DNA from: JARRRL01 sp037380725
GTDB lineage: Bacteria > Pseudomonadota > Gammaproteobacteria > Pseudomonadales > JANQJO01
Length of the DNA: 17,938 nt
Direction: 5' to 3'
Assembly: GCA_037380725.1 (NCBI GenBank)
Contig: JARRRL010000086.1
Location: forward strand, 1 to 17,938
Made by a program: the position numbers and the translations under genes. Under the pieces are notes generated by a model that searched no databases, was not told where the DNA came from, and saw only the letters and a list, made by a program, of their open reading frames with translations. This document shows, one piece after another, positions 6,475-15,235 of this stretch. The first letter of the stretch is position 1; each line of letters opens with the position of its first letter.

Positions 6475-9207
6475 ATGAAAAAACGAAGTAATCAGTGGAT
6501 TATTGAACGACGTGCTGTGAGAAACAGGAATTGTTGCTCGATGCTCAGTCGTCTGCGCTTTTTTCTTTTTCGTCTCGGTTTGCTCTTTGCCGCGTTGCTG
6601 GTGTCTGCGTCATTCTCTTCCGCGCCACTGCTTGCGGCGGTGCTGCCAGATGGCGTGACCCTACTGTCTAAACGGATCGACGTGGGGGGAGACGGATCGT
6701 TACGTGATTTTCCTCAGTATGTTGAAGTGCTGCCCGATGCGATGGAATTGGAAGAGGTGATCGATTCGACGGCATGGCGCACACCGGAGCGGGTACACAC
6801 CTGGTTTCAACCAAGACAAATTTATTGGTTTCGATTTGGTATCGGCAATGCGTCTGCTCGGGCTCGTAAAGTGTTGTTGGAGGTGAATGCGCAAGCCAGT
6901 TTGGTGAATTTTTTTATTTTTGATCACCGAACACAGGGGTACACCTCAGTTGTGATCAGTGCGGATCAACCTTTTTCTAAGCGCTTAGTGGATCATCGTG
7001 GCATGGTGCTGCCGATTGAGCTACAGGCTCATGAAGAACGAGATGTGTACGTTCGTGTGCGGGGACGTTTAACGCCGCACGAGGCGTTAACGTTATGGCG
7101 TGAGTCAAATTTTTTGTTTGTAAATCAATTAAATAGTATTGAGTTGGGCTTAATTGCCGGCGCCCTTTTGGTGCTGGGATTAGTCGGTGTGGCGATGCAT
7201 TATTTGGCGCGTGAGCGGCAATTTTTATTTTTTGGACTCTATGCCGCAGCGGCGTTGCTCTATCTCATCAGTGACACGGGATATGGTTTTCAGTATGTGT
7301 GGCCAAATCACGTGATGTGGAATCAACTGAGTGTGGCGTTGTCGTCCTGTTTGTTGCTGGCCTTGGCCAGTGTATTGGCTCGTTACCACGTCGGTCCAAA
7401 CGCCAGCCAGTTGTCGATCGTATTGAGTGCAGCGGGCGTGGTGTTGGGAGCTGTATTGGGATTTGCAGCGCTGCTTTTGCCAGAAGGGAGTGCTTTGGGC
7501 CTCGGGAGATTGGCTTTGGCTCTGTTGTGTTTAATGGCTGTGTCGATTGTGGTGTCCCATTCGATGGCGGAGGGGCGGGCAGGATTGCGTGCGTTCAAAG
7601 CGCCTCAAGAATGGATGTTTGTGATGAGTTTTATCGTGTTGGGCGTTTTGTTGCTGAGTGTGCTGGGGCTCAGTGAAAACAGTCGAGTGATGAAATTTTT
7701 TGTTCATGTCGTGTGGCCTATACAGTTGATGATGATCATAACGGCGTGGTCTTTACGATTGCGCGCTCAGATGGCGGTACGTGTTGATAAATATATTAAA
7801 TCTTTAGAAGAGCGTTATGAGAAGAAACGCATGGAGCAAGAGCTGTTAAGTCAAACCATGTACGATGTGCTGACGGGCTGTCCGAATCGCGTTGCGTTAC
7901 TGCGCTGTCTTGAGCAAAACATTAAAGCGGCTCCGCATCGTACGGTGAGTGTTGTATTAATTTATTTGGATCGTTTCAAGGAGATTAACAATACACTGGG
8001 ACATCACAATGGGGATGAGTTGCTGAAGCGAGTAGCCAGGCGTTTGAATGGCTTGGCGACACAAATGCCGGGTGTGATGAATCTGGAGTTGCGGGAAGGA
8101 AAATACGCGTCGTTGGCGGCCATAGATGGTGTTGTTTTTGGTATGTTGCTTCAGGACTTGGGGAAAGAGTGTTTGGCCAACGCGAGTGAGCAAGTATTGC
8201 GAAGTCTGAGTTATCCTTTTGAATTTAAACGTATGACTTTGGATATTTCACCTCATCTGGGTATAGCCACCGTCCCGAGCCATGGGAAAGGCGCTACGGA
8301 GTTACTCCAACATGCCTATGTGGCAGTGGCCTTGGCGCAAGAGCGTGATGAGTCGGTTGTCTATTATACGCAGAAGCTGGATCCTTACAGTGCTCGTCGA
8401 TTGACCTTGGTTGCTGAATTGAAGCACGCGCTGCACATCGATGAGTTGGAGTTGTTTTACCAGCCGCAAGTGGATGTTAAGCAGAACGTTGTAATTGGGG
8501 TGGAGGCCTTGCTGCGTTGGGTTCACCCCAAGCATGGTTTTATTTCGCCCGATGAATTCATTCCGGTAGCGGAAAAAACGGGTGTGATTAAGCAGTTGAC
8601 GTCGTGGGTGTTGGAAGCGGCGATGTGTGAGGCGGCCAAATGGTACAGTCGTGGTGTGTTGTTGCGCGTATCCGTCAATTTATCCGCGAAGAATCTGCAT
8701 TCACCCGAATTACCAAAACAGATATTTACTTTATTGAAAAAATTCGAATTACCACCGGAAGCCATTGCATTGGAAATCACTGAAACCGCGATGATGTTGG
8801 ATCCGGCTCGCGCTTTTCGCACCATATCGGAATTGCACGATTATGGCATTCGTTTAAGCATTGATGATTTTGGGACTGGGTACAGTTCGCTGGCTTATCT
8901 GAAGCAGCTTCCCGTCAGTGAGATTAAAATAGATCGTTCTTTTGTGGGTGGAATGTGTCGTGATACGGGTGATCAAGTGATCGTGAACACGACGCTGAGC
9001 ATGAGTCACAACTTGGGCCTGGAGGTGGTGGCGGAAGGCGTTGAGGATGAGCGAACCTTGATTGCCTTAAAGCGCTTAGGGTGTGACATTGCGCAGGGGT
9101 ATTATATCAGCAAGCCCATTCCGAGTCCGGAGCTGGAATTGTGGTTGCGGCGGTGTCGATATCATTTAATCACGGGGGATATGCCGCCTGACTTAGCGGC
9201 GGGCTAG
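6475..9207 (+). CDS. Membrane 7TMR-DISM sensor with degenerate GGDEF and intact EAL domain (c-di-GMP phosphodiesterase)
   Basis: The 910-residue protein starts with a signal peptide or anchor (hydrophobic core about residues 29-48). A periplasmic 7TMR-DISMED2-like sensory domain follows (about 60-215, with WFQPRQIYWFRFGI), then about seven membrane helices (about 220-435), a short coiled linker (442-462), a GGDEF-like domain (about 463-620) and an EAL domain (about 640-900). In the GGDEF domain DVLTGCPNR and YLDRFKEINNTLGH are recognisable, but the signature itself has become IDGVVF at 550-555, so cyclase activity is very unlikely. The EAL domain keeps Glu677 (EALLRW), Asn735, Glu767, Asp797-Asp798 (DDFG), Lys818 and Glu854 (EGVED), consistent with an active c-di-GMP phosphodiesterase. 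ATG 6475 has AAGGTGA close upstream; ATG 6541 would give a more usual signal peptide. It appears to be monocistronic. Confidence 0.92.
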   Translation: MKKRSNQWIIERRAVRNRNCCSMLSRLRFFLFRLGLLFAALLVSASFSSAPLLAAVLPDGVTLLSKRIDVGGDGSLRDFPQYVEVLPDAMELEEVIDSTAWRTPERVHTWFQPRQIYWFRFGIGNASARARKVLLEVNAQASLVNFFIFDHRTQGYTSVVISADQPFSKRLVDHRGMVLPIELQAHEERDVYVRVRGRLTPHEALTLWRESNFLFVNQLNSIELGLIAGALLVLGLVGVAMHYLARERQFLFFGLYAAAALLYLISDTGYGFQYVWPNHVMWNQLSVALSSCLLLALASVLARYHVGPNASQLSIVLSAAGVVLGAVLGFAALLLPEGSALGLGRLALALLCLMAVSIVVSHSMAEGRAGLRAFKAPQEWMFVMSFIVLGVLLLSVLGLSENSRVMKFFVHVVWPIQLMMIITAWSLRLRAQMAVRVDKYIKSLEERYEKKRMEQELLSQTMYDVLTGCPNRVALLRCLEQNIKAAPHRTVSVVLIYLDRFKEINNTLGHHNGDELLKRVARRLNGLATQMPGVMNLELREGKYASLAAIDGVVFGMLLQDLGKECLANASEQVLRSLSYPFEFKRMTLDISPHLGIATVPSHGKGATELLQHAYVAVALAQERDESVVYYTQKLDPYSARRLTLVAELKHALHIDELELFYQPQVDVKQNVVIGVEALLRWVHPKHGFISPDEFIPVAEKTGVIKQLTSWVLEAAMCEAAKWYSRGVLLRVSVNLSAKNLHSPELPKQIFTLLKKFELPPEAIALEITETAMMLDPARAFRTISELHDYGIRLSIDDFGTGYSSLAYLKQLPVSEIKIDRSFVGGMCRDTGDQVIVNTTLSMSHNLGLEVVAEGVEDERTLIALKRLGCDIAQGYYISKPIPSPELELWLRRCRYHLITGDMPPDLAAG

Positions 9208-9266
9208 GGCGGAGTAAGCGTCAGCGCGCTGAGCAATCGGTACACCTGCGGTGTTTGTCATGGCAG

Positions 9267-9587
9267 CTACTGTTCAATATGTGAACGTATCTTGGGAAGT
9301 ATTGCCAGTGTTATGCCAATCGTAAAGTGGATCATGGGGCCGGGAAAAAGCGCTGATTGTGTGTGGGTGGTGGGTATGTTGGCGAAGAGAATAAAGCTGC
9401 AAACAGCGCCGATCATCCACGGATTGCAGTCAAAGATCAAATAGGTCAGTAGCAAGGCGGTGCTTGCGGCCATGAGGGGGGTGTTGGGAAAGCGCATAAT
9501 GGATAAAATACCACCATCGCCGGACAGCTTAAAACACGTAAACATAAACAAAAATATGACAACAAACCGCATGATTCCGCTGTTCAT
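9267..9587 (-). CDS. Small hypothetical membrane protein, 106 residues
   Basis: I do not recognise the family. The ATG at 9587 has GGAG nine bases upstream, a better start than the one 24 codons further upstream, which would add a poorly coding His/Asn-rich segment. Four hydrophobic stretches (about 6-20, 37-52, 56-73 and 86-101) indicate a small polytopic inner-membrane protein. Short loops include FKLSGDGG, DCNPW and PTTHTQ. It converges with the end of the c-di-GMP gene (59-base gap) and is divergent from htpX. No partner or function can be inferred. Confidence 0.65.
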   Translation of the reverse strand: MNSGIMRFVVIFLFMFTCFKLSGDGGILSIMRFPNTPLMAASTALLLTYLIFDCNPWMIGAVCSFILFANIPTTHTQSALFPGPMIHFTIGITLAILPKIRSHIEQ

Positions 9588-9954
9588 AGGGTGATGCTCC
9601 AAAACGGCAAATTCACAGCCATTATGTGTGTTATGGCCAAATATGTCTTTTGTAAACACTCAGTTTTTTGTGCCAATTATGTTGCTATGTGTGTACGAAT
9701 GCGGCATCGTGTTGGGCGCTGCGGCGGACTTTTCCAGAGTAGCTTTTTCGGAGTAACTTTTTCAAAGTAAGAAAGAGTAAGAGTAAGAGTAAGATTGTAT
9801 TAAATATTTTCATTTTTTTCTCTGATCATGCATTTTAGAATGTTTCGCTTGAATTTGTTTTTGGCAGCAGGCAGAAAGGTGCTTGTGCTTGTCAGAGTGA
9901 TGAATGGCTAGATCTAGATATTGTCGTGTAACGGACGCGATGAGGGGGGGAATT
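9588..9954. other. Intergenic region between the small membrane protein gene and htpX
   Basis: This 367-base divergent spacer should contain promoters in both directions. Its main visible structure is a run of GTAA-containing repeats at 9737-9793, followed by an AT-rich stretch at 9794-9820 that could include a promoter. An in-frame ATG at 9904 would extend HtpX by 17 residues, but those residues do not resemble the family. No other gene is seen. Confidence 0.5.
9737..9793 (+). repeat. Tandem GAGTA-type repeats upstream of htpX
   Basis: Two 14-base units, GAGTAGCTTTTTCG at 9737-9750 and GAGTAACTTTTTCA at 9751-9764, are followed by AAGTAAGAAA and then three perfect GAGTAA hexamers at 9775-9792. 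GTAA occurs at 9753, 9767, 9777, 9783 and 9789. The pair at 9767 and 9777 is a GTAA-N6-GTAA arrangement resembling the CpxR box (GTAAA-N5-GTAAA). E. coli htpX is CpxR-regulated, so an operator role is plausible but unproven. Confidence 0.6.
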
Positions 9955-10851
9955 ATGCTGCGTATTGTGCTGTTTATGGCTACGAATGTGGCGGTGTTGT
10001 TGTTGGCGTCGGTGATGTTCCAGGTCTTGGGGGTAGAGGCATGGTTGTGGCGGCAAGGCCTTGCTGTCAACATAACGGGATTGTTGGTTTTTTCGGCGCT
10101 GCTGGGGTTCGGTGGTTCTTTTGTGTCGTTGTTGATGTCCAAAACCATTGCGAAACTCAGTACGGGTACCCGCACGATTGGTGTACCACAAACCGAAGCA
10201 GAACGTTGGCTGGTGGCTACGGTAGAGCAATTGGCGCGAGAGGCTGGCATCGGGATGCCTGAGGTGGGTATTTTTCCGATGCAGCAGGTAAACGCTTTTG
10301 CGACAGGGTGGAGCAAAAATAACGCGTTGGTGGTGGTGAGCGAAGGCTTATTGGCGCGTTTTGATCAGTCAGCGATTCGAGCGGTCTTGGCGCATGAGAT
10401 TGCTCACGTGGCCAATGGCGATATGGTCACGATGGCTTTGCTGCAAGGGGTGTTGAATACCTTCGTGCTCTTTTTGGCGCGCCTTGTGGGTCTGGTGGTC
10501 GATCGAGTGCTGTTTAAGAATGAGCGTGGGTATGGGATGGGCTATTTTATGGTATCGATGTTGGCTCAAGTGGTGTTAGGTGTTTTAGCAACGGTGATCA
10601 TCAGCGCGTTTTCGCGTTATCGTGAATATCGTGCCGATGCGGGAGGGGCATCATTGGCTGGTCATCGAGCGATGATTCATGCGCTGCAGTGTTTGCAACA
10701 CGAGCAAAATCATCCGGCACCTTTGCCTGAAGCCCTGTCCGCTTTTGGTATTCGGCATTCGGCGTCGAGTGTGCTGGCGCATGTGTTTAATACGCACCCG
10801 CCGTTGTCGAATCGCATTCGCGCTTTAGAGAAAGTCGCTGCTGCGTCGTGA
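9955..10851 (+). CDS. htpX: Membrane zinc metalloprotease HtpX
   Basis: HtpX is an inner-membrane zinc protease (M48B) that, with FtsH, degrades misfolded membrane proteins under envelope or heat stress. The 298-residue product (E. coli 293) begins MLRIVLFMATNVAV with two N-terminal membrane helices (about 4-25 and 35-60), then the soluble region and HEIAH at residues 147-151 (His147, Glu148, His151). Two further hydrophobic segments lie at about 160-180 and 192-215, and the third zinc ligand is Glu224 in REYRADAGG. The C-terminal HPPLSNRIRAL is typical. The ATG at 9955 is chosen because a GAGGGGGG ribosome binding site lies five bases before it and the protein then starts as the family does. 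The upstream GTAA repeats suggest stress control. Confidence 0.95.
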   Translation: MLRIVLFMATNVAVLLLASVMFQVLGVEAWLWRQGLAVNITGLLVFSALLGFGGSFVSLLMSKTIAKLSTGTRTIGVPQTEAERWLVATVEQLAREAGIGMPEVGIFPMQQVNAFATGWSKNNALVVVSEGLLARFDQSAIRAVLAHEIAHVANGDMVTMALLQGVLNTFVLFLARLVGLVVDRVLFKNERGYGMGYFMVSMLAQVVLGVLATVIISAFSRYREYRADAGGASLAGHRAMIHALQCLQHEQNHPAPLPEALSAFGIRHSASSVLAHVFNTHPPLSNRIRALEKVAAAS

Positions 10852-10879
10852 CATTGTGTAGGTTCATCGTCATGTGCCT

Positions 10880-12319
10880 TTACTCGATCACATAACAGGG
10901 GTGGTAGTCGTTTTCGCCCAGTTTCATGCGTCCTTGGCTTATGAATCCTTTCATGAGTTCGTCGAGTAGTCTCATGAGCTTTTTGTCACCGCGTATACGG
11001 TATGGACCGTGTTGTTCAATGAGTTTTAGTCCGGTTTCTTTTACATTCCCAGAGACGATACCGGAAAAGGCGCGACGTAAATTGGCGGCCAGTAAGTGTG
11101 TGTCCAAATCAGGGGTGATGGCCAGTTGATTCATGGCGTCGTGAGTGGGGAAAAACGGCATTTGGAAATCATAAGGAATGTGCAGTAACCAATTGAAATA
11201 ATAAGCGTCTTTGAGATTGCGTCGGTGTTCGAGGACGGTTTTGACGCCGTGTTTCATTTCAATGGCGACCTGGGCGGGATTGCCAATGATGATTTTATAT
11301 CGCTTGGTGACCTCTGGCCCTAATGTTTGGCGGATAAACGTGTCGATGGTATTAAAATAATCTTGTGATTCTTGAGGGGCCGTAAAGATCAGCGGGAAAG
11401 GGAGGTCTTTGTTTTTAGGATGGGTCAGGATACCCAATAGATAGAGAATTTCTTCGGCGGTACCCACGCCGCCAGGAAAGACAACGATACCGTGCGCCAT
11501 TCGAACGAACGATTCCAAGCGTTTTTCGATATCGGGCAAAATAACCAGCTCATTGACGATTGGGTTTGGCGATTCTGCCGCAATGATATCGGGTTCGGTA
11601 AGGCCGATGTAACGACCGAAATGAATGTGCTGTTTGGCGTGGCCGATGGCGGCTCCTTTCATGGGACCTTTCATGGCGCCGGGGCCACATCCGGTGCCGA
11701 TGTTGAGACCCCGCAATCCCATTTCATAGCCTACTAATTTGGTGTAATCGTATTCGTTCCGCGTGATGGAGTGACCGCCCCAGCAAATAATCAATTGGTT
11801 TTTGATTCCGGTTTTAAGCACTTTGGCGTGTCGTAAGATCCGAAAGACGACATCGGTGATGCCTTCCGATGTGTTCAAGTCCACATCGGGATCGCTTTTC
11901 AAATGACTGTGCAAGTAGACCACATCACGCAGTACGGAAAACAATTGTTCGCGAACCCCTTGGATGATTTCACCGTCGACAAAAGCGGTGATGGGTGCGT
12001 TGCGCATGGCCAGTTTGACCCCGCGCGATTGTTGAATCACTTGAATATCAAAATCCGCGTGTGCCGCGAGAATGCGCGCTGCATTATCTTCCATGGAACC
12101 GCTGTTTAATACCGCTAAAGCACAACGGCGAAACAAGTCGTACAGGGGGCTGGATTTATCACTGAGCAGCGTGTTGACTTCTTGGGGGGACAGCAGTCCC
12201 ATGACTTTACCCGGTGCGATGCTGGCGTCGACTTTGCCAGTTTGATACGCTGGCTTGCGTGGCGTGTCGCATTCACGTTCAGGCACGGTTTTAGTGTGTG
12301 ATTTCTTTTTTGAGGTCAT
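10880..12319 (-). CDS. ppnN: Pyrimidine/purine nucleotide 5'-monophosphate nucleosidase PpnN (YgdH, LOG family)
   Basis: PpnN cleaves nucleoside monophosphates to the free base and ribose 5-phosphate; in E. coli it is activated by (p)ppGpp. The product matches E. coli PpnN along its length. It has the N-terminal domain with LFRRCALAVLNSGS, the Rossmann-like LOG core with LIICWGGHSI, GTGCGPGAM at 208-216 and the catalytic PGGVGTAEE at 282-290. The C-terminal domain includes YYFNWLLHIP, LRRAFSGIVSGNVKE and a CYVIE end. At 479 residues it is about 25 longer than the E. coli enzyme. The extra length is a Lys/Thr/Pro-rich N-terminus, and an internal ATG at codon 40 (12202) would remove it. It converges with htpX with only 28 bases between stops and no visible terminator hairpin. 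It is transcribed alone in this window. Confidence 0.95.
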   Translation of the reverse strand: MTSKKKSHTKTVPERECDTPRKPAYQTGKVDASIAPGKVMGLLSPQEVNTLLSDKSSPLYDLFRRCALAVLNSGSMEDNAARILAAHADFDIQVIQQSRGVKLAMRNAPITAFVDGEIIQGVREQLFSVLRDVVYLHSHLKSDPDVDLNTSEGITDVVFRILRHAKVLKTGIKNQLIICWGGHSITRNEYDYTKLVGYEMGLRGLNIGTGCGPGAMKGPMKGAAIGHAKQHIHFGRYIGLTEPDIIAAESPNPIVNELVILPDIEKRLESFVRMAHGIVVFPGGVGTAEEILYLLGILTHPKNKDLPFPLIFTAPQESQDYFNTIDTFIRQTLGPEVTKRYKIIIGNPAQVAIEMKHGVKTVLEHRRNLKDAYYFNWLLHIPYDFQMPFFPTHDAMNQLAITPDLDTHLLAANLRRAFSGIVSGNVKETGLKLIEQHGPYRIRGDKKLMRLLDELMKGFISQGRMKLGENDYHPCYVIE

Positions 12320-12817
12320 GATGACAACGCCTTATATTTTGTGATCATTTTGTCCAAGCGATCTGTGCAGTGACTGTATGGATGAACGCAATCGATTAAC
12401 GCAATGTCTCCAAAATTTTAATTTTCAGTTAAATCAGCTAAGTGTATACCGATTGCTCCTGCCTATCACGTTTTATTTCAATATGAATAACCCAGAGCGC
12501 GTGATGTCGAAACCGCGATGAGGCGCTTGAGCTATTGTCTTTATATGTTCTGCATTCCTGTCGCATTCAGTTCGCATTTGTTCCGATTTGATGTTGTTTT
12601 GCCTCTGGTTTCTGGTTGTTGTGTTAAAAAGGTGTATTGTATTCTTGATATTAAATGGTTTCCGATTAAAGGGCTAGCTTCTATCATTGTTAAATGTATC
12701 ATGTATTAAATGTACCTGGTTTTGTGCAGATGGCTTCGGTGATGGCTGTGATCGGAGTTGGCTGGGTGGGAAAGGCATGATGTCTGGTGGTGAATTGGAT
12801 GTGAAGTTGGTGGGATC
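12320..12817. other. Intergenic region between ppnN and the hydrolase gene
   Basis: This 498-base spacer separates divergent genes and should hold both promoters; none stands out clearly. A weak candidate on the plus strand is TTGTTG with TATTCT 18 bases later (about 12616-12645). There is a 9-base direct repeat TTAAATGTA at 12690-12698 and 12706-12714. A 63-codon frame at 12518-12709 lacks a ribosome binding site and protein-like composition, so I do not call it. Two mini-frames (12730-12780 and 12777-12821) overlap end to end by ATGA before the next gene. Confidence 0.45.
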
Positions 12818-15150
12818 ATGAAGAACCAAGTGAAGTCGAGGCGCCGAGGCGTCGTGTCTTGGCCGTCCTTGTACTGGGGCACTGTTGTGTGTGCGGTGCT
12901 GTTTCTGGTCGGCATGGTGCTGGTTAATCTGTACTTTTCTGTTTTATATAACCAGAAAATTGATCAAGAGACTGTGCAAGCGATACCGGAGCAGGCGATA
13001 CCACAAGCGGGTGCCGAACCCGCTTATACCGGGCCGCATCCCGCACACTTGATTCGTCCAAAAGATCCCTTTCCGTATCCCATTCCAGTGGGGGGGACGG
13101 GGCCCGTCGAGTCCTTGTTCTCGGGACCCTTACAATATCCGTTTTTGTGTGGTGTGGCCCGCTCAGGATTGGGTCAACCGCTGGTGGATAATCAAGAGCA
13201 CGTGGGTATGCCGGTTTATCAAGTAAATCCGGATACGGGGAAACGCACTCATGTGCTTGTTGGGTACAGTAAAGACTGTCAAGTTCCCACGCAAATTATG
13301 TATTTTTACAAGCCACGCGGTTCGGATCAGTTTAAGCGCTTTATCGAGACAAGCGATGACGTGGATACCATTGAGTGGAAAGGTCAGACGATTCCTTTTG
13401 TTGTGCGGGTAGTGGTGGGGACCATCAATCGGTTTTTCTATGTGCTGGTACCACGTATTGGAATCAACGCTTGATCTATCGATTTCGAGGGGGCGTTGGC
13501 ATCGGGAAACGACAAGGTCGTGTGGGCGTGGCGTCTTTGTTGAATCGAGATCAGGCTTTATTAGAAGCGGGATACGCGTTGGCGTATTCCACGGGAAATC
13601 AAACGTCTAATCATTATAATTTGTGGTTGGCTGAAGAAGTGGCCATGCGGGTGAAGCATCAGTTTGTGGCGCGCTATGGCAAACCGTTGCGGACATTGGG
13701 TATGGGTGGCTCGGGGGGTGCCATTCAACAATTGATTATTGGACAAAATAATCCGGATTTGTTGGATGGTGCCTTGGCGCTCTATGCGTATCCGGACATG
13801 ATTACCCAGACGATTTACGCGTTTGATTGTGAATTGTTGGAATACTATTTTGATGTCACGGCGGGGCAAGAAGAATCGTGGCGGCAGTGGAAAAATCGGA
13901 TGGCGATTCAGGGCTTAAATGCTGAGGACGGTTACGAGAATTCCTACACGCCGTATTATAATTTGGCGCGCCTCGTAAAGGGTATTTGGCCTCCGGTGGC
14001 GGGAGGTATGAGCGAGTGTGTGAACGCGTGGCGGGGTTTAGCACCGTTGGTGAATAATCCACATTTTACTCACTTGGCTAAATATTACGATCCGGATGTA
14101 TTGCGTCACTCACATTGGACGCATTGGGATGATCTGAGACACATTTATGGTGTGCGTGAATCGGGTTATGCGCGACAAACGTGGGATAACGTGGGTGTCC
14201 AGTATGGACTGCTTGCCTTGCGCGATGGCGTAATATCCCCCGACGCTTTTTTGCACCTGAATCGTCATGTGGGTGGGTGGAAACCACCGGAAGCTTTCCA
14301 GCAGGAGCGATATTGGAAAATCGTTTCTGGAACGAGTTTGTTTGAGTTCAGCCCATGGAGTGAGCACAACATGTGGCAGAGCAAATCGAATCGAACCGCA
14401 CCACGAACCTGGGGTGATCGCGAAGCGATTGAAGCGGCATTTCGATCGGGCCATGTGTTTATGGGTAAGATTGATCTGCCTGTGATCGATCTGCGACATT
14501 ATTTGGAAAAACGATTGGATATGCACCATCTTTCCGCGTCGTTCTCCATTCGACAACGCATACAAGCCTTTTCAGGTTCGGCGGATCAGCACGTTATGTG
14601 GGTTGCTGAAGACCCGTATAAACCGATTGTGGAAGCGATGCGGAGCTTGGATGACTGGGTGGCGGCGCGCGAGCAGTATGCCAATCGGTCTGTGTCAGCG
14701 GCGCGTCCGGCGGATTTGATGGACACCTGTTTTGATAGTCTAGGTCATGTTGTTGCGAGTGGTGACGATGTATGGGATGGCGCATGGAATGGTCGAGCAG
14801 CGGGTGCATGTATGCAGGCGTATCCGGCGTATCGCACTTCGCGCATCGTCGCCGGCGCTGGTTGGGAGGGAGATGTTTTTCACTGTGTACGGAAATCCGT
14901 TGATCAGGCTCTGGCGGATGGGGATTATCGTCCGGTGGATATGACGCCTTACCGCGAGGCGTTAAAGATGGTTTTTCCGGATGGTGTCTGCGATTACCGG
15001 CAGATGAGTAATGAAAAGATGGCGGTGTTGACGGAATTACATCAACAAGACGTTCATCCCACTGTGGGGCCTGTTCTGAAACCGTTTATGGCGAACCATG
15101 CTTCTCACCCGGCCACACGTGATTCGGTTGCAGCATCGCGTGTTGAATGA
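12818..15150 (+). pseudogene. DUF6351-type alpha/beta hydrolase, frameshifted
   Basis: Two overlapping frames together encode one protein of about 775 residues. The first (12818-13474) has a basic N-terminus, one signal/anchor helix (about residues 19-43), a Pro-rich linker and the start of the hydrolase domain, up to TINRFFYVLV. It then runs into the stop at 13472. The second frame picks up with YWNQRLIYRFRGGVGIGKRQG and continues to 15150. It includes the nucleophile elbow GMGGSGGA with Ser encoded at 13711-13713, a long cap and C-terminal region, and conserved WNGRAAGAC near the end. DUF6351 proteins have TINR-Y and WN-RLIY in one frame, often with extra residues between, so a small deletion of 3n+1 bases around 13442-13458 is likely. 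No canonical slippery heptamer is present. It may be a pseudogene, or a sequencing error in an intact exported hydrolase. An SCP2-like gene follows. Confidence 0.78.
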
Positions 15151-15151
15151 G

Positions 15152-15215
15152 AGTATGGCGTGTCCACGGTAGGCTGATCGCATGATCGGTGTTGCCGTAC
15201 TTGTTGCGCCATACT
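15152..15215 (+). other. Long imperfect hairpin between hydrolase and SCP2-like genes
   Basis: The outer stem pairs 15152-15160 (AGTATGGCG) perfectly with 15207-15215, extendable by two G-T pairs. A second stem pairs 15166-15171 with 15193-15198, and a third pairs 15174-15179 with 15184-15189 around a GCAT loop. The structure ends six bases before the AAGGAG of the next gene. No T-run follows on either strand, so it is not a standard terminator. Confidence 0.6.
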
Positions 15216-15235
15216 AAGAAAAGGAGCGAAAGAGA

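Noticed and set aside
12518..12709. 63-codon plus-strand frame in the ppnN-hydrolase spacer
   Set aside because: No ribosome binding site, Cys-rich and AT-driven translation with no recognisable pattern.
13430..13440. Programmed -1 frameshift at CGG TTT TTC TAT in the hydrolase gene
   Set aside because: The base before TTT is G, so the canonical X XXY YYZ heptamer is not met, and residues appear to be missing at the join.
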